Positions 19,165 through 27,779 of a stretch of 64,000 nucleotides of DNA are shown here, piece by piece. The notes beneath the pieces were generated by a model, which was given only the letters and a program-made list of their open reading frames with translations, had not been told where the DNA came from and ran no database searches. Position numbers and translations under genes: made by a program. The DNA comes from Vibrio quintilis (GTDB lineage: Bacteria; Pseudomonadota; Gammaproteobacteria; Enterobacterales; Vibrionaceae), in the NCBI RefSeq assembly GCF_024529975.1, contig NZ_AP024897.1:3100001-3164000 (forward strand). Reading direction: 5' to 3'. How positions within the stretch are numbered: position 1 is the first letter of the stretch; every line of letters starts with the position of its first letter.

Positions 19165-19178
19165 CCCGGTATACCGGG
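19165..19178. promoter_or_regulatory. Perfect GC-rich palindrome CCCGGTATACCGGG
   Basis: A 14-bp perfect dyad in AT-rich surroundings. Its GGTATACC core is the same as in hexuronate-type GntR operators. It lies 466 nt upstream of the next gene, so an operator role is only a possibility. Confidence 0.3.
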
Positions 19179-19557
19179 AGAACTCATCGTCAGATAACGG
19201 CTGTGAAATCATGTTCGAGCCAGACCAGCCTGCCTCCTGATTAAATTTAGAAATAATAAAATGAAACCATATAAAATACATCAATCATTCTGACTGAGAT
19301 ATTCATGTTATTCGTTCAAGTCGGACATTTAATTCAAACCACCATTAACTTTCATACAAATTTTGCGACAAACGATAATAAAAAATTTGAAATTTACTGA
19401 CAAATGTATATATAGAAAAAGTTCACCAGCATGAAGACAATATAAACTCCAATCTCATTCCATTGCTCTCCCTTATATTTTCATATATTTTCCCTGAGCA
19501 GTCTCAGATAAAAAATCACAAAGAAAATTGTATTCAGAATAAGAATGAAAAACTGAT

Positions 19558-19598
19558 CCAAGCGACCGGAAGATGCAGGGTTCAGGTTGCTTGGGTAT
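19558..19598. repeat. Short hairpin copy of dispersed intergenic repeat
   Basis: CCAAGCGACCGGAA (19558-19571), loop GATGCAGGG, then TTCAGGTTGCTTGGGTAT (19581-19598). The arms pair as an imperfect 14-bp stem with two mismatches. The same arm sequences bound the longer element at 35752-35958, so this looks like a collapsed version with the middle removed. Confidence 0.65.
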
Positions 19599-19644
19599 AT
19601 CCCGGATTAAATTTTATTAACAACGTCATAGAAGGATAATTGAG

Positions 19645-20784
19645 ATGAGTAAAAATAAGCAGGATTTCCAGCTAAGCAGACGAAGCTTTCTGGCATCATC
19701 AATTGGAGCGTCAGTTGCTTTAAGCACCAGTAAAGTTTTTGGTTACAATAAATATTTATCAGCTAAAAGTTCAGAGCAGGAAACCAGAACACTGGACGAA
19801 ATCTATCAGGCTGCACTGGCAGAAGGAGGAAATTTAACCATTTATGCCGGCGGTGACTACGATGGGCAACAAGACTTCGTCCGCTCTGCGTTTAAAAAAC
19901 GCTTTCCGGATATTAATCTGAAAATTGTGGTTGATTACAGCAAATATCATAATGTCAGATTTGATAATCAGTACGCGACAGATGAAGTCATTCCCGATGT
20001 TCTTCAGCTTCAGTTATTAGAGGAATTCGAACGCTGGAAATATCTTGATCGCTTACATTGCTATAAACCTGTCGGTTTCGACAAAGTCTATCCGACGTTA
20101 AAAGACTGTGATGGCGCCTGGACTGCCGCCATGATCATCGCCTTCAGTTTTGTTGTCGATCAGGATGCTCTTGGTTCAAGTGCACCGACAACACCGGAAG
20201 CGCTGGCAAGTGGTGCCTGGGCTGGCAACATTGCATCATCTTATCCAAATGATGATGATGCTGTGACCTATTTATATAAGTGTTACACGGAAGCCTACGG
20301 CAGAGAATGGCTTGCTGCAATGGCAGAACAAAATATCTCATTTAAACGTGGTTCACATACACCCGGTGTTGCCATCCGTGAAAAAGAAAAACTCATTGGC
20401 ATTGGTACTTCAGGTTCTCCGGTAACCAGCTCAGGCAGCAACTTAAAATGGGTCTTACCCGAGAGTGCACCGTTTATGGCCTGGGGACAAAGGGCAGCAA
20501 TTGTCAAAAATGCGAAGAATATGGAAGCAGCCAAACTGTATCTCAACTGGTTAATATCTGAAGAGTTCCAGAGTGAAAGAACATGGTCCGTTCGTACCGA
20601 TATTCAGCCTGCGAATGGTCTGGCCCCCATATGGGATTATCCGAACGCAAATTTCGAGGGTTTTCCGGCATTTATGCGTGACAGAGAAGAAGTCGAACTT
20701 TGGCGTCAAACCTTTTCGCTTTACTTTGGTGAAGTCAAAGGTGATCCGACACCAGGCTGGCTTGGCCTGTATCCGGGAGCCTGA
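19645..20784 (+). CDS. Orphan Tat-exported solute-binding protein (family 1-like)
   Basis: A 379-residue periplasmic binding protein with a twin-arginine signal (SRRSFLASS at residues 11-19, then a hydrophobic stretch to about 34). The mature part has the pattern of extracellular solute-binding proteins for iron, thiamine, polyamine or sugar: NLTIYAGGDYDG near 54-65 and a late region around AKLYLNWLISEEFQSE. No permease or ATPase gene is adjacent; the next gene is a HAD phosphatase. Tat export suggests folding or cofactor binding before export, or rapid folding. The substrate cannot be assigned; Fe(III)- or phosphonate-type ligands are possible. RBS GAAGGA precedes the ATG. Confidence 0.75.
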   Translation: MSKNKQDFQLSRRSFLASSIGASVALSTSKVFGYNKYLSAKSSEQETRTLDEIYQAALAEGGNLTIYAGGDYDGQQDFVRSAFKKRFPDINLKIVVDYSKYHNVRFDNQYATDEVIPDVLQLQLLEEFERWKYLDRLHCYKPVGFDKVYPTLKDCDGAWTAAMIIAFSFVVDQDALGSSAPTTPEALASGAWAGNIASSYPNDDDAVTYLYKCYTEAYGREWLAAMAEQNISFKRGSHTPGVAIREKEKLIGIGTSGSPVTSSGSNLKWVLPESAPFMAWGQRAAIVKNAKNMEAAKLYLNWLISEEFQSERTWSVRTDIQPANGLAPIWDYPNANFEGFPAFMRDREEVELWRQTFSLYFGEVKGDPTPGWLGLYPGA

Positions 20785-20868
20785 AGCAGTACAATGACAT
20801 AAAGGTATGCATTCATCTCCGTAACAGGTACAGTACGCTTTCTTTTACTGATATTTTCCGGAGATGAT

Positions 20869-21525
20869 GTGAAAACCATTCACTGTAAGGGGTGTCTGTT
20901 TGATCTCGACGGCACCCTGATTGATTCAATGGCAGCAGTTAACCGAAGCTGGTCAGCCTTAGCGATCAGACATAATCTGAACCCTGATGAAGTATTAAGC
21001 GTCATTCATGGCCGCCCGGCCAGTGAGTCTGTCGCAGAATTACTGGCTGATAAACCGAATATTATCCAGCATGAGGTTGAATGGCTGAAAAAACAGGAAA
21101 CAGAAGATACACGGGGAATTACACCACTCCCCGGAGCGATTTCACTGCTGAACAATCTCAATGACAAACAGATCCCGTGGGCAATCGTTACATCCGGCAG
21201 TGATCCGGTTGCTCAGGCCAGAATCGCCGCAGCAGGCATCCCTCAACCACAGGTATTAATCACAGCAGATCAAATTACTCAGGGAAAGCCAGATCCCGAA
21301 CCTTATCTGCTGGGAGCTTCCCGCCTGGGTTTGCAACCAGCCGAATGCCTTGTGTTTGAAGATGCCATTGCCGGTGTAAAATCCGGGCTGGCTGCACAAA
21401 GCAAGGTGATAGGCCTGCTTACCCACGCAACCAAAGCGATGTTGATGAATGTTGAGTGTATTGAAGATTATCGGTACGTCACAGCTGAGAAGACCATACG
21501 TGGTGCAGAGATTATCATTGCGTAA
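20869..21525 (+). CDS. HAD-superfamily sugar-phosphatase-like hydrolase
   Basis: A 218-residue HAD hydrolase of the beta-phosphoglucomutase-like subgroup. Motif I is LFDLDGTLIDS (nucleophile Asp12, acid/base Asp14), motif II is the Ser of IVTSGS, motif III is K in GKPDPEPYLLGA, and motif IV is VFEDAIAGVKSG. The helical cap follows motif I. It resembles HxpA/YfbT, which dephosphorylates sugar phosphates non-specifically, but the substrate is not determined. The start is a GTG at 20869 with CGGAG upstream; the overlapping ATG at 20867 is out of frame. It is 84 nt after the Tat-exported binding protein gene and could be co-transcribed. Confidence 0.82.
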   Translation: MKTIHCKGCLFDLDGTLIDSMAAVNRSWSALAIRHNLNPDEVLSVIHGRPASESVAELLADKPNIIQHEVEWLKKQETEDTRGITPLPGAISLLNNLNDKQIPWAIVTSGSDPVAQARIAAAGIPQPQVLITADQITQGKPDPEPYLLGASRLGLQPAECLVFEDAIAGVKSGLAAQSKVIGLLTHATKAMLMNVECIEDYRYVTAEKTIRGAEIIIA

Positions 21526-21615
21526 ATAAAGCAAGCGAATATGAATCAGTGGCTGTGCTTTGTGACGAAGTGCTGCCACTGCTATACCCAGATGACATCA
21601 CAGACCACAACTGAA

Positions 21616-22713
21616 TCAATCCAGAGATTTCTTAAACCGGGCCGAAGCCACTAATAACCCAATAATTGTAAAACAAGCCATCCATACCGCGTCTTGCCAT
21701 AAATCAGCCAGAGAAGCACCGCGCAGAACAATACCGCGGATCATTCTCATAAAATGAGTTGCCGGTAATACTTCCGCAATCCATTGTGCTTCTGTCGGCA
21801 TCCCTTCATAAGGAAACATAAAACCGGATAATAAAATCGAGGGCAACAGAATGAAAACTGTCATCTGCATCGCCTGCAATTGCGTATTAGCCAGAGTTGA
21901 AATCACTAATCCCAGCGTCAGACTGGCAGAAATAAATAGCAGCGTTCCCCATAAAATCTGGCTCAAAGCCCCATTCACCGGCACATCAAAGATCAGATAT
22001 CCCAGCCCAAGAATAATCACGACCTGAATCAGACCAATAAAAATATAAGGGATAATTTTTGCGATCATCAATTCAATCGAATGAACCGGCGTCGTGATTA
22101 ACAACTCCAGGTTGCCCCGTTCCCGTTCCCGGACAATGGCAGCACTGGTAAACAGAATCATGGTCATGGTCAGAATGACACCTAAAAGCCCCGGAACAAT
22201 ATTCACTGCTGAACGGCGGCTGGGATTATAATAAAGTGCCACATCGAATGTCTTCTGCTGGCCGGTATTCATCGCAATTCCCTCTTGTGTGAAGGGCATT
22301 CTCTGTAACCTCATAATTGCTGAGCTAATCATGGTATCAGAGCCATCAACAATCCATTGCCCCAAAGTCCGGTGTTGCTCCATTCTCTGTGGCAGATCTT
22401 CCGGCAGGATCAACGCAGCCCGGACAACGCCCTGATGAATCGCAAGTTCAGCCTCTTTTGCTGTTGCATAATTCATCTTAAAATCAACGACCTGTGTGAC
22501 ACCAATGGTCTGGGTAATCAAGCGTCCGATTTGACTCTCACTTTGATCCACAATGGCTACCGGAACATGGCGCACATTGGTATTGATCGCAAAACCGAAC
22601 AGCAACAACTGAATCAAAGGGATCATGACAACCATGCCGAAAGTAATCCGGTCACGCGATAACTGACGAAACTCTTTGATCATGATGGCTTTCATCCGCA
22701 GCAATTGTTTCAC
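21616..22713 (-). CDS. ABC-2 type exporter permease
   Basis: A 365-residue inner-membrane protein of the YhhJ/YbhS ABC-2 class: an N-terminal membrane segment (MVVMIPLIQLLLFGFAINTN), a periplasmic domain of about 130 residues, then five clustered membrane segments (ILTMTMILFTSAAIVRERERGNLELLITTP is the classic ABC-2 loop). It overlaps the ATPase gene by 4 nt (ATGA), so the two are translationally coupled. With the membrane-fusion lipoprotein gene upstream it forms a three-gene export system. Systems of this family often have two permeases; only one is present. The substrate is unknown (YhiI/YbhG-like systems handle drugs or cations). Confidence 0.88.
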   Translation of the reverse strand: MKQLLRMKAIMIKEFRQLSRDRITFGMVVMIPLIQLLLFGFAINTNVRHVPVAIVDQSESQIGRLITQTIGVTQVVDFKMNYATAKEAELAIHQGVVRAALILPEDLPQRMEQHRTLGQWIVDGSDTMISSAIMRLQRMPFTQEGIAMNTGQQKTFDVALYYNPSRRSAVNIVPGLLGVILTMTMILFTSAAIVRERERGNLELLITTPVHSIELMIAKIIPYIFIGLIQVVIILGLGYLIFDVPVNGALSQILWGTLLFISASLTLGLVISTLANTQLQAMQMTVFILLPSILLSGFMFPYEGMPTEAQWIAEVLPATHFMRMIRGIVLRGASLADLWQDAVWMACFTIIGLLVASARFKKSLD

Positions 22714-23636
22714 TGCCGTCCCTCCCCTGTTACGGTGACAAAAACATCTTCAAGGCTGGGTCTGACCTCCGTGATCTCTGCATGAAACAACTCCGGACAG
22801 GATTTCCTGAGCCAGTGTACCGGCTCAGAGACATCCTGATATACCAGAACCCGCAGACGCACTCCCAGCTGAGCGGCTGAACGAATCTGCGGAAAAGAAA
22901 GCAACTTTTCTTTCAGACGACGAAGTTCAGGGGCCTGAACTTCCACAACATTCACTCCCATATCAGCCATCAGCCCTTCCGGTTCCCCATCCGCCCGGAT
23001 AAATCCTGAGTCCATGATGGCAAGCCTGTGGCATCGTTCTGCCTCATCCATATAATGCGTCGTCACCAGAATGGTTGTCCCCACAGCCGATAAATCGAAT
23101 AACTGTTCCCAGAATTCCCGGCGGTTTTCTGGATCAACAGCAGATGTCGGCTCATCCAGAAATAATAATTCCGGACGGTGCATGGTCGCGGCTGCAAGTG
23201 ACAGCCTCTGTTTCTGCCCGCCACTCATTCCGGATACCCTTTGTTTGATACGCTGATCAAGTCCATAAGTATGTAACTGTTCACTCACTCGTTGATCTAA
23301 CTCTTTTCTCCGCATACCAAAGATCTGGCCAATAAACTGCAAATTCTCTTCAACCGTTAAATCATCATATAAAGAAAATTTTTGCGTCATATAGCCAATC
23401 TTCAGCCTGAGCTGTTCAGCCTGAGCTGGTATATCCAGACCAAGTACATTCACATGCCCGGAAGTTGGATGCAGTAATCCGGTCAGTACTCTGATCGTGG
23501 TTGATTTACCACATCCATTTGGCCCGAGGAAGCCATAAATACAACCTTTAGGTACAGACAGATTGATGTTATCAATCGCAGTAAAGCGGCCAAATCTTTT
23601 CACCACATTTTCAGCCTGAATTGCAGGTAGTTCCAT
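22710..23636 (-). CDS. ABC exporter ATP-binding protein
   Basis: A 308-residue CcmA-type ATPase of the ABC-2 exporter. Walker A FLGPNGCGKSTTIR (about 35-48), Q-loop YMTQKFSLYDDLTVEENL, signature VSGMSGGQKQRLSLAAA, Walker B LLFLDEPTSAVDPENRR, switch His in VTTHYMDEAERC. The C-terminal 80 residues form the accessory domain usual in drug/polyketide exporters. It carries a single ATPase domain, unlike the fused double-domain YbhF. It starts 3 nt after the membrane-fusion gene and overlaps the permease gene by 4 nt. Confidence 0.9.
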   Translation of the reverse strand: MELPAIQAENVVKRFGRFTAIDNINLSVPKGCIYGFLGPNGCGKSTTIRVLTGLLHPTSGHVNVLGLDIPAQAEQLRLKIGYMTQKFSLYDDLTVEENLQFIGQIFGMRRKELDQRVSEQLHTYGLDQRIKQRVSGMSGGQKQRLSLAAATMHRPELLFLDEPTSAVDPENRREFWEQLFDLSAVGTTILVTTHYMDEAERCHRLAIMDSGFIRADGEPEGLMADMGVNVVEVQAPELRRLKEKLLSFPQIRSAAQLGVRLRVLVYQDVSEPVHWLRKSCPELFHAEITEVRPSLEDVFVTVTGEGRQ

Positions 23637-23639
23637 AAA

Positions 23640-24593
23640 TTACTCTCCGGTCAATTCAACCTGAACAGGAATCCCGGTGGGCAGATCTGCCGCTGACTCA
23701 TCTAAATCGATTTTGGCCAGATACATCAGCCGGGTTCTCTCATCTTCAGTCAATGCAAAATAGGGGGTAAAAGAAGCTTCATGGGAAACCCAGCGAACCG
23801 TTCCCTGATACAATGTCTGACTACCGTCAACATGGACATGAACCTGCTTACCGGGTACAAACCGAATCCGGTAGCTGGCCGGAACATAGACGCGGGCATG
23901 AGGAATACGATCAGCCTGAATCACCGCCAGTGTACTGTTTAAGGTGACCCGCTCTCCCAGATAATGCGGCAGAGAGTCAATAATGCCATTCCGGGTCGCC
24001 ACAATCGTAAGCTCCTGCAACTTCTGAGTCTGAAGAGTCACCTCTGCTTTAGTCGCTGCCAGTGCAGCCCTTGCCTGCGCAATATCTTCAATCCGGGCAC
24101 CTGCGGTGAGTTTTGTAAATGACTCTCTGGCTGAGCGGAGAGAAGCCTGAGCAGAATCCTTAGAGGCCTGTGCGGCATCCTTTTCAGACTGACTGATGAG
24201 TTTTTTTCTGATCAGTTCCTGTTTGCGCTGATCATTTCTTTCAGCTTCCAGGTAAATCGCTTCAGCCTGAAAAACTTTCGCTTGTGCTGCTGCAATATCT
24301 TCAGCCCGTTCACCATTAGTCAGTTTTTGTAAATAAGCATCCGCCTTCGCCTGTTCAGCCCTGGCGCGGTTCAAAATAGCCTCCTGGTTTTTTGTATCCA
24401 GACGGACCAGTACCTGACCTTTTTCTACACTTTGCCCTTCTTTTACAGGTAAACCTCTGATAATTTCAGCAGCAGTGGCTTTAAGGGATATCCGATCACG
24501 CTCCAGCGTTCCCAGAGCCAGATGTCCCGGCTCTGACCGGCACCCGGTCAGCAATACAATAAATAACAGAGAACATAAGACATAACGGCTCAT
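23640..24593 (-). CDS. Membrane-fusion lipoprotein of ABC exporter (HlyD family)
   Basis: Periplasmic adaptor linking the ABC-2 permease to an outer-membrane channel. It has 317 residues from the ATG at 24593 (RBS GGGAGC); a 14-residue upstream in-frame extension lacks a ribosome site and would bury the signal. The lipobox is FIVLLTGC. Order: a biotinyl-lipoyl half-motif (GLPVKEGQSVEKGQVLVRLD), a long coiled-coil hairpin (about residues 70-190) with two similar LTNGERAEDIAAAQA / LTAGARIEDIAQARA segments, then the second lipoyl half and beta-barrel. First gene of the three-gene unit. No outer-membrane channel gene is nearby, so a TolC-like protein from elsewhere is expected. Confidence 0.87.
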   Translation of the reverse strand: MSRYVLCSLLFIVLLTGCRSEPGHLALGTLERDRISLKATAAEIIRGLPVKEGQSVEKGQVLVRLDTKNQEAILNRARAEQAKADAYLQKLTNGERAEDIAAAQAKVFQAEAIYLEAERNDQRKQELIRKKLISQSEKDAAQASKDSAQASLRSARESFTKLTAGARIEDIAQARAALAATKAEVTLQTQKLQELTIVATRNGIIDSLPHYLGERVTLNSTLAVIQADRIPHARVYVPASYRIRFVPGKQVHVHVDGSQTLYQGTVRWVSHEASFTPYFALTEDERTRLMYLAKIDLDESAADLPTGIPVQVELTGE

Positions 24594-25125
24594 ACAAAGC
24601 TCCCGGTATTGGTAATATGATGTATAACTATTCATAAAAATTATATGCCTGAACTGAAATACAAAAAAAGATGAATAATCAACCAGTATTAATCAAATGA
24701 TTAATAACAGATAAATATATACCTGATTTACAAGCTTCCAGCCTGTTGGATTCAAATAAAATATCACCGGCAAAGCATTGAATATAAATGCAAAAAACAT
24801 GAATTAAAATTTACTTAACTACTTGAAAATACTCAAAATTTCATTTTTATCTTTATAATAATCTTCCAGTGCAATCCTTTTCATCTGAGCAATTCAACTA
24901 ACTTACCAAGTAAATACAGATACATAATCCAAATTAAACAATAAAAATAGAGAGTAAGACCAATCAGCCCATGAAAAATAGTAAATTGGCCTGATAATTG
25001 TTAGTATATCGTGATCTTTTATCCGTGATTTAATACGATTACAGTGGAATATCCGCTATGTTTTATATTAGTTTAATCCGGATAATGAACACAGGGATAC
25101 AACAAATAAAAATTGGAGTTTTTAA
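24594..25125. other. 532-nt AT-rich divergent intergenic region
   Basis: Holds the divergent promoters of the ABC exporter unit and oppA. I see no supported gene, terminator or operator. The oppA side has a purine-poor RBS (TTGGAG 8 nt before the ATG). Confidence 0.5.
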
Positions 25126-26757
25126 ATGCGCAAAAACAACATTTCCCGGGGGCTACTTTTAAGCACCTGCATCGCGACAGCTATCGCATCTCTTTCTGCA
25201 CAGGCAGCCCATGTTCCAGCCGGAACAAAACTGGCCCCGGTTCAGGAAATTTCCCGGGGCAACGGTTCCGAAGTTGCTTCAATTGATCCACATAAAGTTG
25301 AAGGTGTCCCGGCATCAAATGTCATCAGGGATTTACTGGAAGGCCTGGTGAACCAAGATGGAGAAGGTAATATCGTACCTGGAGTGGCAAAAAGCTGGGA
25401 GACGAAAGATAACAAAACCTTTATCTTTCATTTACGCAAAGACGCTAAGTGGTCAAATGGAGATCCGGTAACCGCTGACGATTTTGTTTACAGTTTTGAG
25501 CGTGCTGTTGATCCAAATACTGCCTCACCTTATGCGTGGTATCTGGAAATCTCAAATATTATTAATGCCGCCGATATCATCGCCGGTAAAAAAGACAAAT
25601 CCACACTGGGTGTGAAAGCAATTGACGCGCACACTTTCCAGGTAAAACTGGACAAACCAACATCTTATTTCGTCAAGATGATGGCTCACACCACTGTGAA
25701 GCCGGTTCATAAAGCGACCGTTGAAAAATGGGGTAATAAGTGGACCCGCCCAGAGCACTTTGTTGGTAACGGTGCCTATGTACCTGAGACTTGGGTCGTT
25801 AACGAGCGTTTAGTACTAAAACGTAATCCAAAGTACTGGGATGATGCACATACTGTCATTAATAAAGTGACCTATCTGCCAATTGAAAGCCAGGTTTCAG
25901 AAATGAACCGCTTCCTTGCCGGCGAAATGGATTTTACCTACGAACTGCCGGTTGAGCACTTCAAACGCCTGAAAAAAGAACATCCTGAATCCGTTTCTGT
26001 GACGGGTTATCTGTGTAACTACTACTACGATTTCAATAATAAACAAAAACCATTTGATGATGTCCGTGTCCGTAAAGCCCTGTCTTATGCGATTGACAGA
26101 GACATCATCGCCAAAGCGATTATGGGTCAGGGTGAAAAACCTGCTTACTTCTTTACACCGGAAATCACGGCTGGGTTTAACCCAACCATGCCAGCATACG
26201 GTAAGATGACGCAAAAAGAGCGCAACAAAAAAGCAAAAGAATTGTTAGCAGAAGCAGGATTCTCCAAACAAAATCCGCTGTCTTTCTCAGTTATCTACAA
26301 TACTTCAGACAACCACAAAAAAGTGGCAACCGCAATTCAGTCCATGTGGAAACGGACACTGGGCGTTAACGTTCAGCTGGAAAACCAGGAATGGAAAACC
26401 TTCATCACCAAACGTCGTGAAGGTGATTATCAGGTTGCCCGTGATGCATGGTGTGGTGACTATAACGAAGCCTCAACCTTCCTGTCTCTGCTGCAGTCAA
26501 ACAACACGGCGAACAACGCGAAGTACAATAGCAAAGAGTATGATGACACCATGCTGCATGCGATGCTGAGTACCTCAGAAAGCGAAAGAACCAAACTTTA
26601 TGATGACGCAGAGAAGCTTCTGGCCCGTGATATGCCGGTTGCTCCGATTTATCAGTATGTGAAATCCCGTCTGGTTTCTCCTCAGGTCGGTGGTTATCCG
26701 GCACACAATGCTGAAGATAAAATCTATACTAAAGATCTATATATCAAAGCAAAATAA
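25126..26757 (+). CDS. oppA: Oligopeptide-binding periplasmic protein OppA
   Basis: Binds short peptides in the periplasm for the Opp importer. The 543-residue precursor has a Sec signal MRKNNISRGLLLSTCIATAI with cleavage after LSAQA. Family 5 solute-binding protein landmarks: NGSEVASIDPHKVEGVPASN near the mature N terminus, then FHLRKDAKWSNGDPVTADDFVYSFER (about 105-130) and the DAWCGDYNEASTF segment. The length matches E. coli OppA (543). First gene of oppABCDF, separated from oppB by a terminator-like hairpin, so the binding protein is likely made in excess of the transporter. Confidence 0.93.
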   Translation: MRKNNISRGLLLSTCIATAIASLSAQAAHVPAGTKLAPVQEISRGNGSEVASIDPHKVEGVPASNVIRDLLEGLVNQDGEGNIVPGVAKSWETKDNKTFIFHLRKDAKWSNGDPVTADDFVYSFERAVDPNTASPYAWYLEISNIINAADIIAGKKDKSTLGVKAIDAHTFQVKLDKPTSYFVKMMAHTTVKPVHKATVEKWGNKWTRPEHFVGNGAYVPETWVVNERLVLKRNPKYWDDAHTVINKVTYLPIESQVSEMNRFLAGEMDFTYELPVEHFKRLKKEHPESVSVTGYLCNYYYDFNNKQKPFDDVRVRKALSYAIDRDIIAKAIMGQGEKPAYFFTPEITAGFNPTMPAYGKMTQKERNKKAKELLAEAGFSKQNPLSFSVIYNTSDNHKKVATAIQSMWKRTLGVNVQLENQEWKTFITKRREGDYQVARDAWCGDYNEASTFLSLLQSNNTANNAKYNSKEYDDTMLHAMLSTSESERTKLYDDAEKLLARDMPVAPIYQYVKSRLVSPQVGGYPAHNAEDKIYTKDLYIKAK

Positions 26758-26784
26758 TCATCCGTTTTAAATGATAAATAATCA

Positions 26785-26821
26785 GGCGTACATGTGGTTC
26801 ACACATGTACGGCCTTTTTAT
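26785..26821 (+). terminator. Attenuating terminator between oppA and oppB
   Basis: Stem CGTACATGTG (26787-26796) / CACATGTACG (26802-26811), 5-nt loop, extended by GG/CC with a bulge and followed by TTTTTATT. As oppBCDF follow within 32 nt, partial readthrough is expected. Confidence 0.85.
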
Positions 26822-26852
26822 TGTTACTACTTAGAAAAAGAAGAGTGAGTTT

Positions 26853-27773
26853 ATGTTTAAATTCATCGCCAAAAGGATTTTGGAAGCTATCCCGACTTTA
26901 TTGGTTTTAGTAACCGTTTCCTTTTTTTTAATGCGTTTTGCACCCGGAAGCCCTTTTTCCAGTGAGCGCGGACTTCCGCCACAGGTCATGGCAAACATCA
27001 ATGCCGAATATGGTCTGGATAAACCCGTCAGCAGTCAGTATTTCACTTACCTGACGAATATTCTTCAGGGTAATTTTGGCCCATCATTTAAGTATAAAGA
27101 TTATACGGTCAATGAGCTGATTGCCGGAGCTCTGCCGGTATCGGCAAAAATAGGAACCGTCGCATTTATATTTACTGTGATTTTTGGTGTTGCGATCGGG
27201 ACTATCTCCGCACTGAAACAAAACACCTGGGTGGATTACACCGTGATGGCAACGACGATGTTAGGGATTGTCATTCCTTCATTTGTATTTGCCCCGGTTC
27301 TGATTTATGTCTTCGCCATCAATCTGGAATGGTTTCCTGCCGGCGGCTGGAATGACGGTTCACTCTATTATATGACTTTACCTGTATTGGGGATGTCACT
27401 GCTGTATATTGCGACTTTCGCCCGGATTACGCGGGGGTCAATGATTGAAACACTCAACAGTAATTTCATCCGGACAGCCCGGGCGAAAGGGTTAAGCTAT
27501 CGTTACATCATTATCAAGCATGCCCTTAAACCAGCTTTATTACCTGTGGTGTCCTACATGGGACCCGCTTTTGTCGGGATTATCACCGGGTCTGTTGTCA
27601 TTGAAACGATTTTTGGTCTGCCCGGTATTGGTAAACTATTCGTCAATGCCGCATTTAACCGGGATTACTCTCTGGTACTGGGAATCACCATATTAATTGG
27701 CTTCCTGTTTATTCTGTTCAATATGATTGTCGATATCCTGCTGGCTTATATCGACCCTAAAATCCGCTATTAG
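26853..27773 (+). CDS. oppB: Oligopeptide importer permease OppB
   Basis: Inner-membrane permease of the peptide/nickel (PepT) ABC family, 306 residues, six membrane segments. It begins FIAKRILEAIPTLLVLVTVSFF, the usual OppB/DppB start, and has the coupling motif RTARAKGLSYRYIIIKHALKPAL. It lies 32 nt after the terminator behind oppA and 6 nt before oppC. Confidence 0.93.
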   Translation: MFKFIAKRILEAIPTLLVLVTVSFFLMRFAPGSPFSSERGLPPQVMANINAEYGLDKPVSSQYFTYLTNILQGNFGPSFKYKDYTVNELIAGALPVSAKIGTVAFIFTVIFGVAIGTISALKQNTWVDYTVMATTMLGIVIPSFVFAPVLIYVFAINLEWFPAGGWNDGSLYYMTLPVLGMSLLYIATFARITRGSMIETLNSNFIRTARAKGLSYRYIIIKHALKPALLPVVSYMGPAFVGIITGSVVIETIFGLPGIGKLFVNAAFNRDYSLVLGITILIGFLFILFNMIVDILLAYIDPKIRY

Positions 27774-27779
27774 GGAGAT

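Larger units (their letters stand above)
18904..19644. other. 741-nt gap before the Tat-exported binding protein gene
   Basis: AT-rich non-coding DNA with a GC-richer patch at about 19141-19245. The patch holds a perfect 14-bp palindrome (19165-19178) and could be a gene remnant, though I recognise none. A terminator-like hairpin at 18921 ends the upstream operon, and a hairpin-forming repeat copy lies at 19558-19598, about 45 nt before the next gene. No supported open frame. Confidence 0.6.

Noticed and set aside
21547..21581. Terminator between the HAD gene and the ABC permease gene (CAGTGGC/GCCACTG)
   Set aside because: Only 7 bp of stem with a 21-nt loop and no T-run in either direction.
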